DNA of 64,000 nt from Glaciimonas sp. (lineage in GTDB: Bacteria; Pseudomonadota; Gammaproteobacteria; Burkholderiales; Burkholderiaceae_D). Under the pieces are notes generated by a model, which worked only from the letters and a program-made list of their open reading frames with translations, did not search any database and was not told the DNA's origin. Numbering within the stretch: the stretch's first letter is position 1; the number at the start of each line of letters is the position of its first letter. A program made the translations under genes and the position numbers. This document shows positions 22,798-31,438 of this stretch, piece after piece. The stretch is taken from contig JABBOY010000016.1 of NCBI GenBank assembly GCA_012927585.1, forward strand, positions 1 to 64,000, written 5' to 3'.

Positions 22798-23979
22798 TCA
22801 GAATTTGTGACGAATACCGGTTGTCACAACGTTTTGCGAATTGCTGGCACCGGGCGCAACATAAAGGCCCGGGCTATACATATTCGAGGCGCGCGTGTTG
22901 GCATAAAACAAGTAAACATCGGTGCGCTTAGACAAGAAATAATCAATCCCCAGCGTAACTTGCGTCGCTTTACCATCGGCGGCGCTGATAAATGTAGAAC
23001 GTGTGGTGACAACGTTCGCCAGTAACAATGTCGTCGGCGTCACTGCATAGGTGACACCCAAATCAAGCAGGCTAACCTTGCTGTTGTTTATGCCCCCGAA
23101 TGCAAACGCTGCGCCACTTGTGGCAGAAAAAGTAGTCGGCATAACAGTCCCGGATGCGGCTGCAAGCGGCTGTTTCACTTGTGAGAAAGAACCGTATAGT
23201 CTGGTCGGCCCAGCCTGATAACTTGCGCCGATCAAGAACGTTTTAAGTGACGTATCACCGGCATGACCACCCAACGCACCTACTGCGAAACCCGCATCGC
23301 TGGAACCGGTTACCGAACCGTTGGCGGCAAGCTTACTTTGGAAGTAAGCCGAGCCTACTGAAAGCGGGCCGTTTTCATACTTCCCACCAAAACCCAGCGA
23401 TTGCCCGCTGGGTGCAGACCCGGCCTGCTCGCCAAAACCGTAAAGACCGCTCAGCGTGAATCCATTGAGTTTCGGTGAGTTGTAGCGAATCGAGTTATTG
23501 ATGCGCGAACCTTGTGTGCGGTCAAGGTTAAGCGCGTGAATATTGTTGACCATGCTGCCAAAATCGAGTGCGCCATTGTAGGACGCCAAGTCATCGATAT
23601 AGTCCTTTTGACGACCCAGCAACACCGTCCCGGCGGAGGCATCGGAAAGACCAACGATGGCTGTGCGGCCAAATATCAAACCGCCTTGCGCAAGCACGCC
23701 CGTATCAGCGTTAAAACCGGACTCGAGTGTAAAGACGGCCTTAAGGCCATTGCCCAAGTCTTCACTGCCTTTAAAACCGATACGCGAACCTTGCAACACT
23801 GCGGTATCCAGACTCAGTCGGCTACCGGTTGCGCGTGGATTGGTTGCGTTCGGTGCCGCAACCGTATCTGTGTAAGTCACGCTCGGATTAATGATGCCGT
23901 AAATCGTCACGTTGGTTTGAGCGTGTGCTGCAGCAATGCAAGTCCCTGATACTGCAACGGCTACTAGATATTTTTTCAT
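22798..23979 (-). CDS. Gram-negative general porin (Burkholderiales type)
   Basis: MKKYLVAVAVSGTCIAAAHAQTNVTIYGIINPSVTYTDT...SRIGFKGSEDLGNGLKAVFTLESGF...TTGIRHKF. Confidence 0.95.
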   Translation of the reverse strand: MKKYLVAVAVSGTCIAAAHAQTNVTIYGIINPSVTYTDTVAAPNATNPRATGSRLSLDTAVLQGSRIGFKGSEDLGNGLKAVFTLESGFNADTGVLAQGGLIFGRTAIVGLSDASAGTVLLGRQKDYIDDLASYNGALDFGSMVNNIHALNLDRTQGSRINNSIRYNSPKLNGFTLSGLYGFGEQAGSAPSGQSLGFGGKYENGPLSVGSAYFQSKLAANGSVTGSSDAGFAVGALGGHAGDTSLKTFLIGASYQAGPTRLYGSFSQVKQPLAAASGTVMPTTFSATSGAAFAFGGINNSKVSLLDLGVTYAVTPTTLLLANVVTTRSTFISAADGKATQVTLGIDYFLSKRTDVYLFYANTRASNMYSPGLYVAPGASNSQNVVTTGIRHKF

Positions 23980-24310
23980 GGGGAATGGTCAAAAAAATTA
24001 AGGGATACGAAAGTGCGTGGCTAATCGAAACTTTTATTTATCCGTTCGTTGCCGCCACCCTGCGCTTGCCAGTTGCAAGAGACTTTCTAAACACATCGCA
24101 CGTCGCCCGGTGTTTTTCGACTGCCGATTATCTCGCCCGAAGTTGATGCAAAAGCCCTCAAACTGCGGGCGCACTATGGCATTCATTTGTTACGTCGGCA
24201 TGACTGGAATTCTTGATGTGAACATTTTCATGCGTTATTTTGTGTCATAGACGCGTAATAAGCCGTTGCTATGATCTACGCAGTTTTCAAGTGAACAAAT
24301 TTGGGATCAA

Positions 24311-25093
24311 ATGAATCAACCTGCTAGTAACAGCTCTTTGCGTCAAAACGAAATCATTGCGCTTTTTCGTCTTCACGGCTTCATGACGATGGAGGCATTG
24401 GCAGAATATTTTTCTGTCACACCGCAAACTATACGGCGTGACATTAATGCTTTGTGCGATGCGGATATATTGCGCAGGCGACACGGCGGCGCCGAGTTGA
24501 TAATGTCGTCGTGCAATCAGCCTTACGACACCCGCAGCGTGAATAATCTGGATGCCAAGATGCGCATCGGCGAAGCAGTGGCACGCTTGATTCCAAATGC
24601 ATGCTGCCTGCTAATCGGCATCGGCACCACGCCAGAACAAGTTGTGCTTGCGCTCGCGCAACACGATCATCTGACGGTCGTTACCAATAATTTGCGGGCG
24701 GCGTTGGCACTGTCGAAAAATCAAAGCAATCAGATCATTGTTCCCGGCGGCACGTTGCGCTTTCCCAACCCTGAAATACTGGGGTCGGAGGCGAACCAAT
24801 TGTTTCGCAGCTTCCGCGCAGATTTCGGCATATACAGCGTCGGCGGAATCGATACAGATGGCGCCTTGCTGGATTACGACCGCAACGAAGCCGAGTCGCG
24901 CCAGGCGCTGCGGGAAAGCTGTCGCACACAAATTTTAGTAGCGGATAGTTCTAAGTTCGGCCGCCAGGCACCGGTGCGTGGCGGTCACTTATCCGACCCC
25001 GGCATTCTGGTCACAAACTTACCGCTTGCTGCCGATTTTTCCTCGTTGCGACAGGATGACGCAACGTTGATCGTCACTGGATCAGGAGATTAA
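24311..25093 (+). CDS. DeoR/GlpR-family transcriptional regulator
   Basis: RQNEIIALFRLHGFMTMEALAEYFSVTPQTIRRDINALCDADILRRRHGGAEL. Confidence 0.93.
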   Translation: MNQPASNSSLRQNEIIALFRLHGFMTMEALAEYFSVTPQTIRRDINALCDADILRRRHGGAELIMSSCNQPYDTRSVNNLDAKMRIGEAVARLIPNACCLLIGIGTTPEQVVLALAQHDHLTVVTNNLRAALALSKNQSNQIIVPGGTLRFPNPEILGSEANQLFRSFRADFGIYSVGGIDTDGALLDYDRNEAESRQALRESCRTQILVADSSKFGRQAPVRGGHLSDPGILVTNLPLAADFSSLRQDDATLIVTGSGD

Positions 25094-25097
25094 TCGG

Positions 25098-26201
25098 ATG
25101 ACACGCGATATCGCTATTCGTCTGCGCGGCGTCACCAAGCGTTGGGGCAATCATCAGGTCATCAACACCATGGACCTTGATATTGAGAGAGGCCAATTGG
25201 TTGCACTTCTTGGCCCATCAGGTTGCGGAAAATCGACTACTCTGCGACTTATCGCGGGCCTGGAAACGGCTGACACCGGCAGCGTAGAAATCAACTGTCG
25301 CGATGTCACCGGTGCAGCGCCGTCCGAGCGCAGCCTGTCTATGGTGTTTCAGTCTTACGCGCTTTTCCCGCATTTAAGTGTCGCCGAGAATATCAGCTTC
25401 GGGATGAAAGTACGGCGCGTGCCATCGCGTGAACGGGAACAAAGATTGCGCCAAGCGTTGGCAATGACCAATCTGGAGGAAGTGGCAAAACGCAAACCCT
25501 CGGAATTATCAGGTGGACAAAGACAACGCGTCGCACTGGCGCGGGCAATCGTCTCAGGCCATTCTATTTGCCTGATGGACGAACCGCTTTCCAATCTGGA
25601 TGCAAAATTGCGTCACTCCATGCGCCAGGAAATCCGCAGCTTGCAACAACGGCTGGGAATGACGGTCGTCTACGTGACCCATGATCAGACCGAAGCGATG
25701 GGCATGGCCGACAAAATCGTACTGATGAACGCAAGCTGCATCGCGCAAATCGGCACACCGGCTGCGTTATACGAACATCCTGTCAGCGCATTTACCGCCA
25801 CCTTTATTGGCAGTCCTCCGATGATGCTATTTTCCGCCGAGCACGTACCGCCTTCGCTGCGGCCAGAGACTGAGGACAGGCGGGCAGCAGGCGACTATCT
25901 GGTTGGCATTAGGCCCGAAAAATTTTGCATTTCAGAACCGAATTCGTGTGCGATGCGCGGCACCGTAACGGGCCTGGAATTTCAGGGTGCCGAGTCGTTT
26001 ATTTACGTCACGCTACACGGCGGCAATCCCGTCATTATCCGCACCGCCGACCAACGCAATCTTCAAATCGGCCAGGAAATCGGACTTTCGTGGAAACACG
26101 CATCCGCGCATCTTTTCGACACTACGTCGGGACATCGCTTACATGCGGCTTCGCAGGCTTCAACACGCAACGCATTTCCGCCTACTGCCAACATCGGGTA
26201 G
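25098..26201 (+). CDS. ABC transporter ATPase, UgpC/MalK type
   Basis: LLGPSGCGKSTTLRLIAGLE, SGGQRQRVALARAIV, C-terminal TOBE-like region. Confidence 0.92.
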   Translation: MTRDIAIRLRGVTKRWGNHQVINTMDLDIERGQLVALLGPSGCGKSTTLRLIAGLETADTGSVEINCRDVTGAAPSERSLSMVFQSYALFPHLSVAENISFGMKVRRVPSREREQRLRQALAMTNLEEVAKRKPSELSGGQRQRVALARAIVSGHSICLMDEPLSNLDAKLRHSMRQEIRSLQQRLGMTVVYVTHDQTEAMGMADKIVLMNASCIAQIGTPAALYEHPVSAFTATFIGSPPMMLFSAEHVPPSLRPETEDRRAAGDYLVGIRPEKFCISEPNSCAMRGTVTGLEFQGAESFIYVTLHGGNPVIIRTADQRNLQIGQEIGLSWKHASAHLFDTTSGHRLHAASQASTRNAFPPTANIG

Positions 26202-26249
26202 CCATCGACTTATCTCATAGACGCATCACATATTTGACAAGGATCAGCA

Positions 26250-27515
26250 ATGTTCAGAACATTTCTTAAACAAACAGCGTTAGCCGCACTGTTGGCGAGC
26301 ACCAGTTTGTGTGCCTACGCCGCCACCGATTTGACCATGTATTACCCGATCGCCGTCGGTGGACCACTGACAGATGTCATGGATGGGATGATCGACGATT
26401 TTCAGAAAATTAATCCGGATATCAAGGTCCGGGCCGTCTATTCAGGCAATTATGACGAAACCCGTGTGCGGGCTATATCTGCCATCAAAGCGGGTCAACC
26501 GGCGCAATTATCGGTGCTGGGCGCGCTCGACACTTACGATCTGATCGAACAGGATTTGATCGAACCATTCGATAAGGTGGCAACCACTAAGGAAGAGAAA
26601 AATTGGCTGCATAGTTTTTATCCCGCATTGATGGCCAACAGCAATATCGACGGCCACGTTTGGGGGATTCCGTTTCAGCGTTCGACCATCCTGATGTTTT
26701 ATAACAAGGACATGTTCCACGCTGCCGGTCTCGATCCTAACAAACCGCCGAAGACGTGGAAAGAATTGTTGGCAGATGCAAAAGCGCTCACCGCAAATAA
26801 TCGTTACGGTTTGATGATCCCCTCGACTGGCTATCCATACTGGATGTTTCAGGGCTTCGCCATTCAGAGCGGCGTTTCCCTGATGAACAAAGAAGGAACG
26901 CAGGTTTATTTGAATAGTCCGGCGGCAGTCAGAGCACTGGAATTCTGGCGTTCGCTGGCAGCCACGCACCACGTCAGCCCGCTGGGCATTATCGAATGGG
27001 GCACACTGCGTCAGGCCTTTGTTCAGGGACAGACCGCCATGATGTGGCACACCACAGGCAACTTGAGCGCGGTCAAAAAAGAAGCGAAATTCGATTTTGG
27101 CGTAGCCATGCTGCCAGCGGATGAACAACCGGGTTCCCCAACGGGCGGCGGCAATTTCTATCTATTTAAGAATGCCACGCCAATACAGAAAAAGGCCGCA
27201 CTGACTTTCGTGCATTGGATGACCTCGCCTGAACGCTCTGCACAGTGGTCGATTGCCACTGGCTATGTCGGCACCAGTGCGGCTGCTTACGATACCGAAA
27301 CCATGCGTAAATATGCCAAAACCTTTCCACAAGCATTAGTCGCACGCGACCAACTGGCGGTCGCCATTCCGGAATTTTCAACCCAGCAAACAGCGCGGGT
27401 GCGTGAAGCATTATCGAACGCGGTGCAGGCAGCATTAACCGGAGCGAAAACCCCAAAAGAAGCGCTAGACCAGGCGCAAGCGACTGCTGAACGGTTGTTG
27501 AAGCCATATCGATGA
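26250..27515 (+). CDS. Extracellular solute-binding protein, UgpB-like
   Basis: ATDLTMYYPIAVGGPLTDVMDGMIDDFQKINPDIKVRAVYSGNYDET; signal peptide. Confidence 0.88.
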   Translation: MFRTFLKQTALAALLASTSLCAYAATDLTMYYPIAVGGPLTDVMDGMIDDFQKINPDIKVRAVYSGNYDETRVRAISAIKAGQPAQLSVLGALDTYDLIEQDLIEPFDKVATTKEEKNWLHSFYPALMANSNIDGHVWGIPFQRSTILMFYNKDMFHAAGLDPNKPPKTWKELLADAKALTANNRYGLMIPSTGYPYWMFQGFAIQSGVSLMNKEGTQVYLNSPAAVRALEFWRSLAATHHVSPLGIIEWGTLRQAFVQGQTAMMWHTTGNLSAVKKEAKFDFGVAMLPADEQPGSPTGGGNFYLFKNATPIQKKAALTFVHWMTSPERSAQWSIATGYVGTSAAAYDTETMRKYAKTFPQALVARDQLAVAIPEFSTQQTARVREALSNAVQAALTGAKTPKEALDQAQATAERLLKPYR

Positions 27516-28405
27516 CCAGGTTTTTCACGTCAGATCGTCGACAACAGGCGCTCTACGGCTGGCTGCTTCTGATGCCCGCTTTAGTGCTCCTGAGTTTGTT
27601 TGCCTTCATTCCCGCCGCCACAACTTTATGGGCCAGCTTTTTTTCCCGCGCAACAGTGCGCCATCCGACGGCCTTTGTCGGTATCGATAACTACCATAAT
27701 CTGATCGCGGATCCGGCCTTCTGGCATATAGTTGGCAACAATCTGACTTATGCGGCGGTAACGATACCAATCTCGGTAGCGCTGGCGTTAATTATGGCGT
27801 TATGGGCGAATGCCAACATTCCGGCACGCAGCTTTGTCCGTACAGCGTATTTTTTACCTACCATGCTACCGATGATTGCTGCCGCCAATCTTTGGCTGTT
27901 CTTCTATACACCGGGGCTGGGCCTGTTTGACCGTGTCACTGCGTTATTCGGCATGGGACCGACCAACTGGCTAGGTCAGCCGGAAACTGCGCTGTGGGCA
28001 GTAATCGTGGTGACCATCTGGAAAGAGTCCGGCTTCTTCATGATCTTCTATCTCGCCGCTTTGCAGACCATTGCGCCGGATCTACGTGAAGCCGCACGTA
28101 TCGAGGGCGCGAGTCGTTGGGCTTACACTCGCCGCGTCGTGCTGCCGCTGCTGATGCCGACCACTTTGTTCATCCTTATCAATGCGATGATCAACTCCGT
28201 GAGATTGATTGATCACTTGTTTATCCTGACCAAAGGCGGCCCGAACAATGCGTCAAAACTTCTTCTGTATTGGGTCTGGGAGATGGCTTTCGCCTATCTT
28301 GACCAACCCAGCGCAGCAGTGCTGACAGTGATGATCATTGCAGTTTTGGGCTGTATCGCCACGGTGCAATTCATTTTCTTTGAACGTCGGACCCACTATC
28401 GATGA
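27512..28405 (+). CDS. ABC sugar/glycerophosphate permease, UgpA-like
   Basis: Polytopic, EAARIEGASRWAYTRRVVLPLLMPTT motif. Confidence 0.88.
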   Translation: MTRFFTSDRRQQALYGWLLLMPALVLLSLFAFIPAATTLWASFFSRATVRHPTAFVGIDNYHNLIADPAFWHIVGNNLTYAAVTIPISVALALIMALWANANIPARSFVRTAYFLPTMLPMIAAANLWLFFYTPGLGLFDRVTALFGMGPTNWLGQPETALWAVIVVTIWKESGFFMIFYLAALQTIAPDLREAARIEGASRWAYTRRVVLPLLMPTTLFILINAMINSVRLIDHLFILTKGGPNNASKLLLYWVWEMAFAYLDQPSAAVLTVMIIAVLGCIATVQFIFFERRTHYR

Positions 28406-29298
28406 GCACTATAGGCACCCCAAAAAATATCTCAGTGATCACAACTTCAATTACACCTTCGGTGAGAATACCCAGCCCATCTCGATCGGCAGACGTTGTA
28501 TGGCGCGCCCTCGATACTGCCGGCGCATGGATGCTTGCCATCATCTGGATTGCGCCGTTACTGTTTGCATTCTGGGCCGCTTTCCATCATGCGGATGCGG
28601 CGCTGCGGTTTGAGTGGCAAGCTGCGTGGGTCGGTGACAACTTCGTTCAGGCTTGGCATGCTGCGCCTTGGTTACGCTATTTCCTGAACACTTTTTTGTT
28701 GGTTGGACTTATTTTGGGCGGTCAATTAATCTTGTGTACGCTGGCCGGATTTGCCTTTGCCAGATTTGCATTTCCGGGCAAAAGCATTGTATTCCTGCTG
28801 GTGCTGCTGCAACTTTTCATCCTGCCCGAAATTCTGATCGTTGAGAACTATGCGATGGTATCTCGCCTGGGATTGTTCGATACATTGTTCGGAATCGGCG
28901 TGCCGTATATGGCAAGCGCTTTCGGGATTTTTCTTTTGCGACAAACATTCAAGCAGGTGCCTAAGGAACTGGAAGAAGCTGCCCGCATTGAAGGATGCGG
29001 CTGGTTTGGCGTGCTGTGGAAAGTGTATGTACCTGCCGCAAAACCTGTGTATCTAGCCTATGCGCTGGTGTCGGTATCGACGCACTGGAATAATTTTCTG
29101 TGGCCCCTGATTGTCACCAACTCGGTATCCAGCCGTCCGCTGACGGTTGGCCTGTCACTCTTCGGCGCGCCTGAGAGCGGCGTCAATATTTCGCTTATCA
29201 GCGCCGCGACACTCATCACCATCGCTCCATTGCTGATCGGCTTTCTGGTTTTTCAGCGGCAGTTCATCCAGGCGTTTCTGCGCTCAGGTATTAAATAG
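28402..29298 (+). CDS. ABC permease, UgpE-like
   Basis: EEAARIEGCGWFGVLWKVYVPAAKP motif; overlaps the upstream permease. Confidence 0.88.
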   Translation: MSTIGTPKNISVITTSITPSVRIPSPSRSADVVWRALDTAGAWMLAIIWIAPLLFAFWAAFHHADAALRFEWQAAWVGDNFVQAWHAAPWLRYFLNTFLLVGLILGGQLILCTLAGFAFARFAFPGKSIVFLLVLLQLFILPEILIVENYAMVSRLGLFDTLFGIGVPYMASAFGIFLLRQTFKQVPKELEEAARIEGCGWFGVLWKVYVPAAKPVYLAYALVSVSTHWNNFLWPLIVTNSVSSRPLTVGLSLFGAPESGVNISLISAATLITIAPLLIGFLVFQRQFIQAFLRSGIK

Positions 29299-29383
29299 CT
29301 GCATGGTCGATTATTTGCACTTTTTTCACCTCTACCCCACATTCCTCGTTCTTTGTTTAGCTATCCTGAAAGACGCACCACGC

Positions 29384-30172
29384 ATGAAAATTATCCACAT
29401 ATCCGATATGCATCTCGTCCCAGATGGCAATCTGCTTTTCGATGAAGACCCGGTGAAACGGTTGCAGGCCTGCATCGCCGACGTGAACCAGTGCCATGTC
29501 GACGCCGACCTCTGCGTCATCACCGGCGATCTCGCTCATGACGGTGACGAAGCGTCTTACCGGATTCTGGCGGCATGTCTCGCCAATCTGCGCCCTCCCG
29601 TTCGCCTGCTGCTTGGCAACCACGATGATCGTCCCACATTTCGACGTGTTTTTCCAGAAGCACCCGTAGATGAAAATGGCTTTGTGCAATCTGTGCACGA
29701 TAGCGCCAGCGGACGACTGATTTTTCTCGATACAAAGGAAGCTGGCACGCATGAAGGGAGGCTATGCACAGACCGCCTGACCTGGCTGCAAAATGCGCTG
29801 AATGGGGCCGTCGGCAAGCCGGTTTTCTTGTTCTTGCACCATCCTGCTTTCGACCTCAATTTACCGTCCGTGGATTGGATTCGGCTGCGCGAAGAACAAC
29901 CCCTGCGCCACTTGGTCGCAGTACACGGCGACGTGCGTTATATGTTCTCCGGCCACGTCCACCGCCCCTCGGCCGGCACGTGGTATGGCACGCCGTTTTC
30001 AACCGTTCCCGGTACCAATCATCAGCATGCGCTCGACTTTAATCTGCAAGGCCCGGCAACCACTTCGATGGAAGCTCCCGCCTATTCCGTGATTAGCCTT
30101 CGCGAGTCGGGCGTGACGGTGCATTTTCATGCGTTTATGGACGCGTCTCGTCGGTATCCGTTTTTAGGGTAG
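29384..30172 (+). CDS. Metallophosphoesterase, GpdQ/CpdA-like
   Basis: MKIIHISDMHLV...ITGDLAHDGD...LLGNHDDR...FLHHPAFD...MFSGHVHRP metal-binding motifs. Confidence 0.85.
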   Translation: MKIIHISDMHLVPDGNLLFDEDPVKRLQACIADVNQCHVDADLCVITGDLAHDGDEASYRILAACLANLRPPVRLLLGNHDDRPTFRRVFPEAPVDENGFVQSVHDSASGRLIFLDTKEAGTHEGRLCTDRLTWLQNALNGAVGKPVFLFLHHPAFDLNLPSVDWIRLREEQPLRHLVAVHGDVRYMFSGHVHRPSAGTWYGTPFSTVPGTNHQHALDFNLQGPATTSMEAPAYSVISLRESGVTVHFHAFMDASRRYPFLG

Positions 30173-30399
30173 ATTGCGGCTGTTTTCAGATCTAATTTGC
30201 ATAGGGAAACCTAGCCTGAATGTTTCACAAAAAGTCGACTGACAAGACATTGTTGAAAGATAAGCCCAAAATTACTGTGCTGTAGAAATTCAGGCAAAGT
30301 TTGTCCTACCGTCACTTGGAAGGCGGCGATGTCGTTGCACAGTGATTGAAAAGGTAGGTGGTCGATTCTCGGCTGACCGGATGTGTCCTTGTCAGGGCG

Positions 30400-30965
30400 A
30401 GTGCGTCAACCTTGCCGGCTTAGGGACAAACAACCGCTCAGTGACTGTGTACAACAATTGCCACACCAGGCAGGACGTAGGCAGATGCAAGATCACGCGG
30501 TCTTTGAATTGCTTCACCTGCACCGCAATTTTGAACAGCTTGGCAATAACCATGACGGCTGAGCATTTGCCAGCGTCGTATGTTGCAGTGTCTGAGTGCG
30601 CAATTGCTGATGCAAGACATAGCTGCAGCATGTTCCAGCAGGTGCATGAAATTGGCCAGAAACGTAGTGCACGAAGTGCGGTCCGAGGCCAGATCGGATT
30701 TCAAATGCTTGATGAAATTTTCTGCTTGTCCCTGCGCGCAATACAATTGTTCATAGACACAATCCGACGTCGGGGCTTCAAGCGAGGTGACGACAAAGCG
30801 CGGATTCTCGCTCAATGCCATTACCTCTGCCTTCTGCACAACGCGCTGCGATCAGCGGCAAATAGCTGGTGCTTCGATAGTTATGATGATAAAAAGCCAG
30901 TGGTTGTTGACCGTATGCAGCATCTTTCGAGTGCTCAATATCCAGTGCCAGCGCTTCACTGAAAC
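30400..30965 (-). pseudogene. IS1380-family transposase remnant (several frameshifts/deletions)
   Basis: Minus strand: ALALDIEHSKDAAYGQQPLAFYHHNYRSTSYLPLIAA...; ALSENPRFVVTSLEAPTSDCVYEQLYCAQGQAENFIKHLKSDLASDRTSCTTFLANF; VLHQQLRTQTLQHTTLANAQPS; KIAVQVKQFKDRVILHLPTSC, all in differing frames. Confidence 0.8.
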
Positions 30966-31132
30966 GATAAATATCTTTGCTACTGACTACGACGATGGCT
31001 CAGGGGTGCCATGGAGGCAGCGCCGCCGACGTATCGCAGGACTGAAGGGCCGGGCAAACTGACCCCGTTTCATGCCGCGCATGGCGTGATCATCCCGATG
31101 CCTACGCCATTACTGTGCCAACAGAAAAATGG

Positions 31133-31169
31133 CTTAGCATGCGTTAAATTCGTTGCGTGCGTTGTCCCC
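31133..31169. repeat. Tn3-family-like 37-bp terminal inverted repeat candidate
   Basis: Minus strand: GGGGACAACGCACGCAACGAATTTAACGCATGCTAAG (GGGG...CTAAG termini). Confidence 0.45.
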
Positions 31170-31170
31170 A

Positions 31171-31240
31171 ATATGCAGTAGATATTCGGCGGTTTGGGCT
31201 TAGAGCCCCGGCGACGGAAATTTCTGGGGTTTGGGCTTAC
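31171..31240. repeat. Two tandem Tn3 IR-like ends, the second a 28-nt copy of the 21.7 kb repeat
   Basis: GGTTTGGGCTTAGAGCCCC then GACGGAAATTTCTGGGGTTTGGGCTTAC (identical to 21666-21693). Confidence 0.7.
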
Positions 31241-31246
31241 AACCAC

Positions 31247-31304
31247 TAGGATGGGTGCAACCCATCTTGTAAGTTTAATATTCGATCGGTTTCACCCAGC
31301 CTAC
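31247..31304. repeat. REP-like inverted pair (TAGGATGGGTGAAACCCATC family)
   Basis: TAGGATGGGTGCAACCCATC ... GGTTTCACCCAGCCTACG. Confidence 0.75.
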
Positions 31305-31310
31305 GGTGCT

Positions 31311-31385
31311 TGAGTATATTTTATACATTCAATAAATATATGCGGATAATGCTATGAAAATAAATATACCCCCTATTTTTATAAA
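31311..31385 (-). repeat. Two-hairpin intergenic element (GGGAGTAT family), copy 4
   Basis: Minus strand: TTTATAAAAATAGGGGGTATATTTATTTTCATAGCATTATCCGCATATATTTATTGAATGTATAAAATATACTC. Confidence 0.65.
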
Positions 31386-31438
31386 TAGCATGTTGGCTTT
31401 GATTTTTTCGCCTGTTGCATCGGGCTTATAATCAAAGG

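Noticed and set aside
22700-22800. GCATGC/GCGC-rich intergenic segment between the GDPD and porin genes
   Set aside because: Only short weak palindromes; no convincing repeat or regulatory structure.
30342-30962. 206-aa plus-strand ORF
   Set aside because: Antisense to the IS1380 transposase remnant, where the protein similarity lies.
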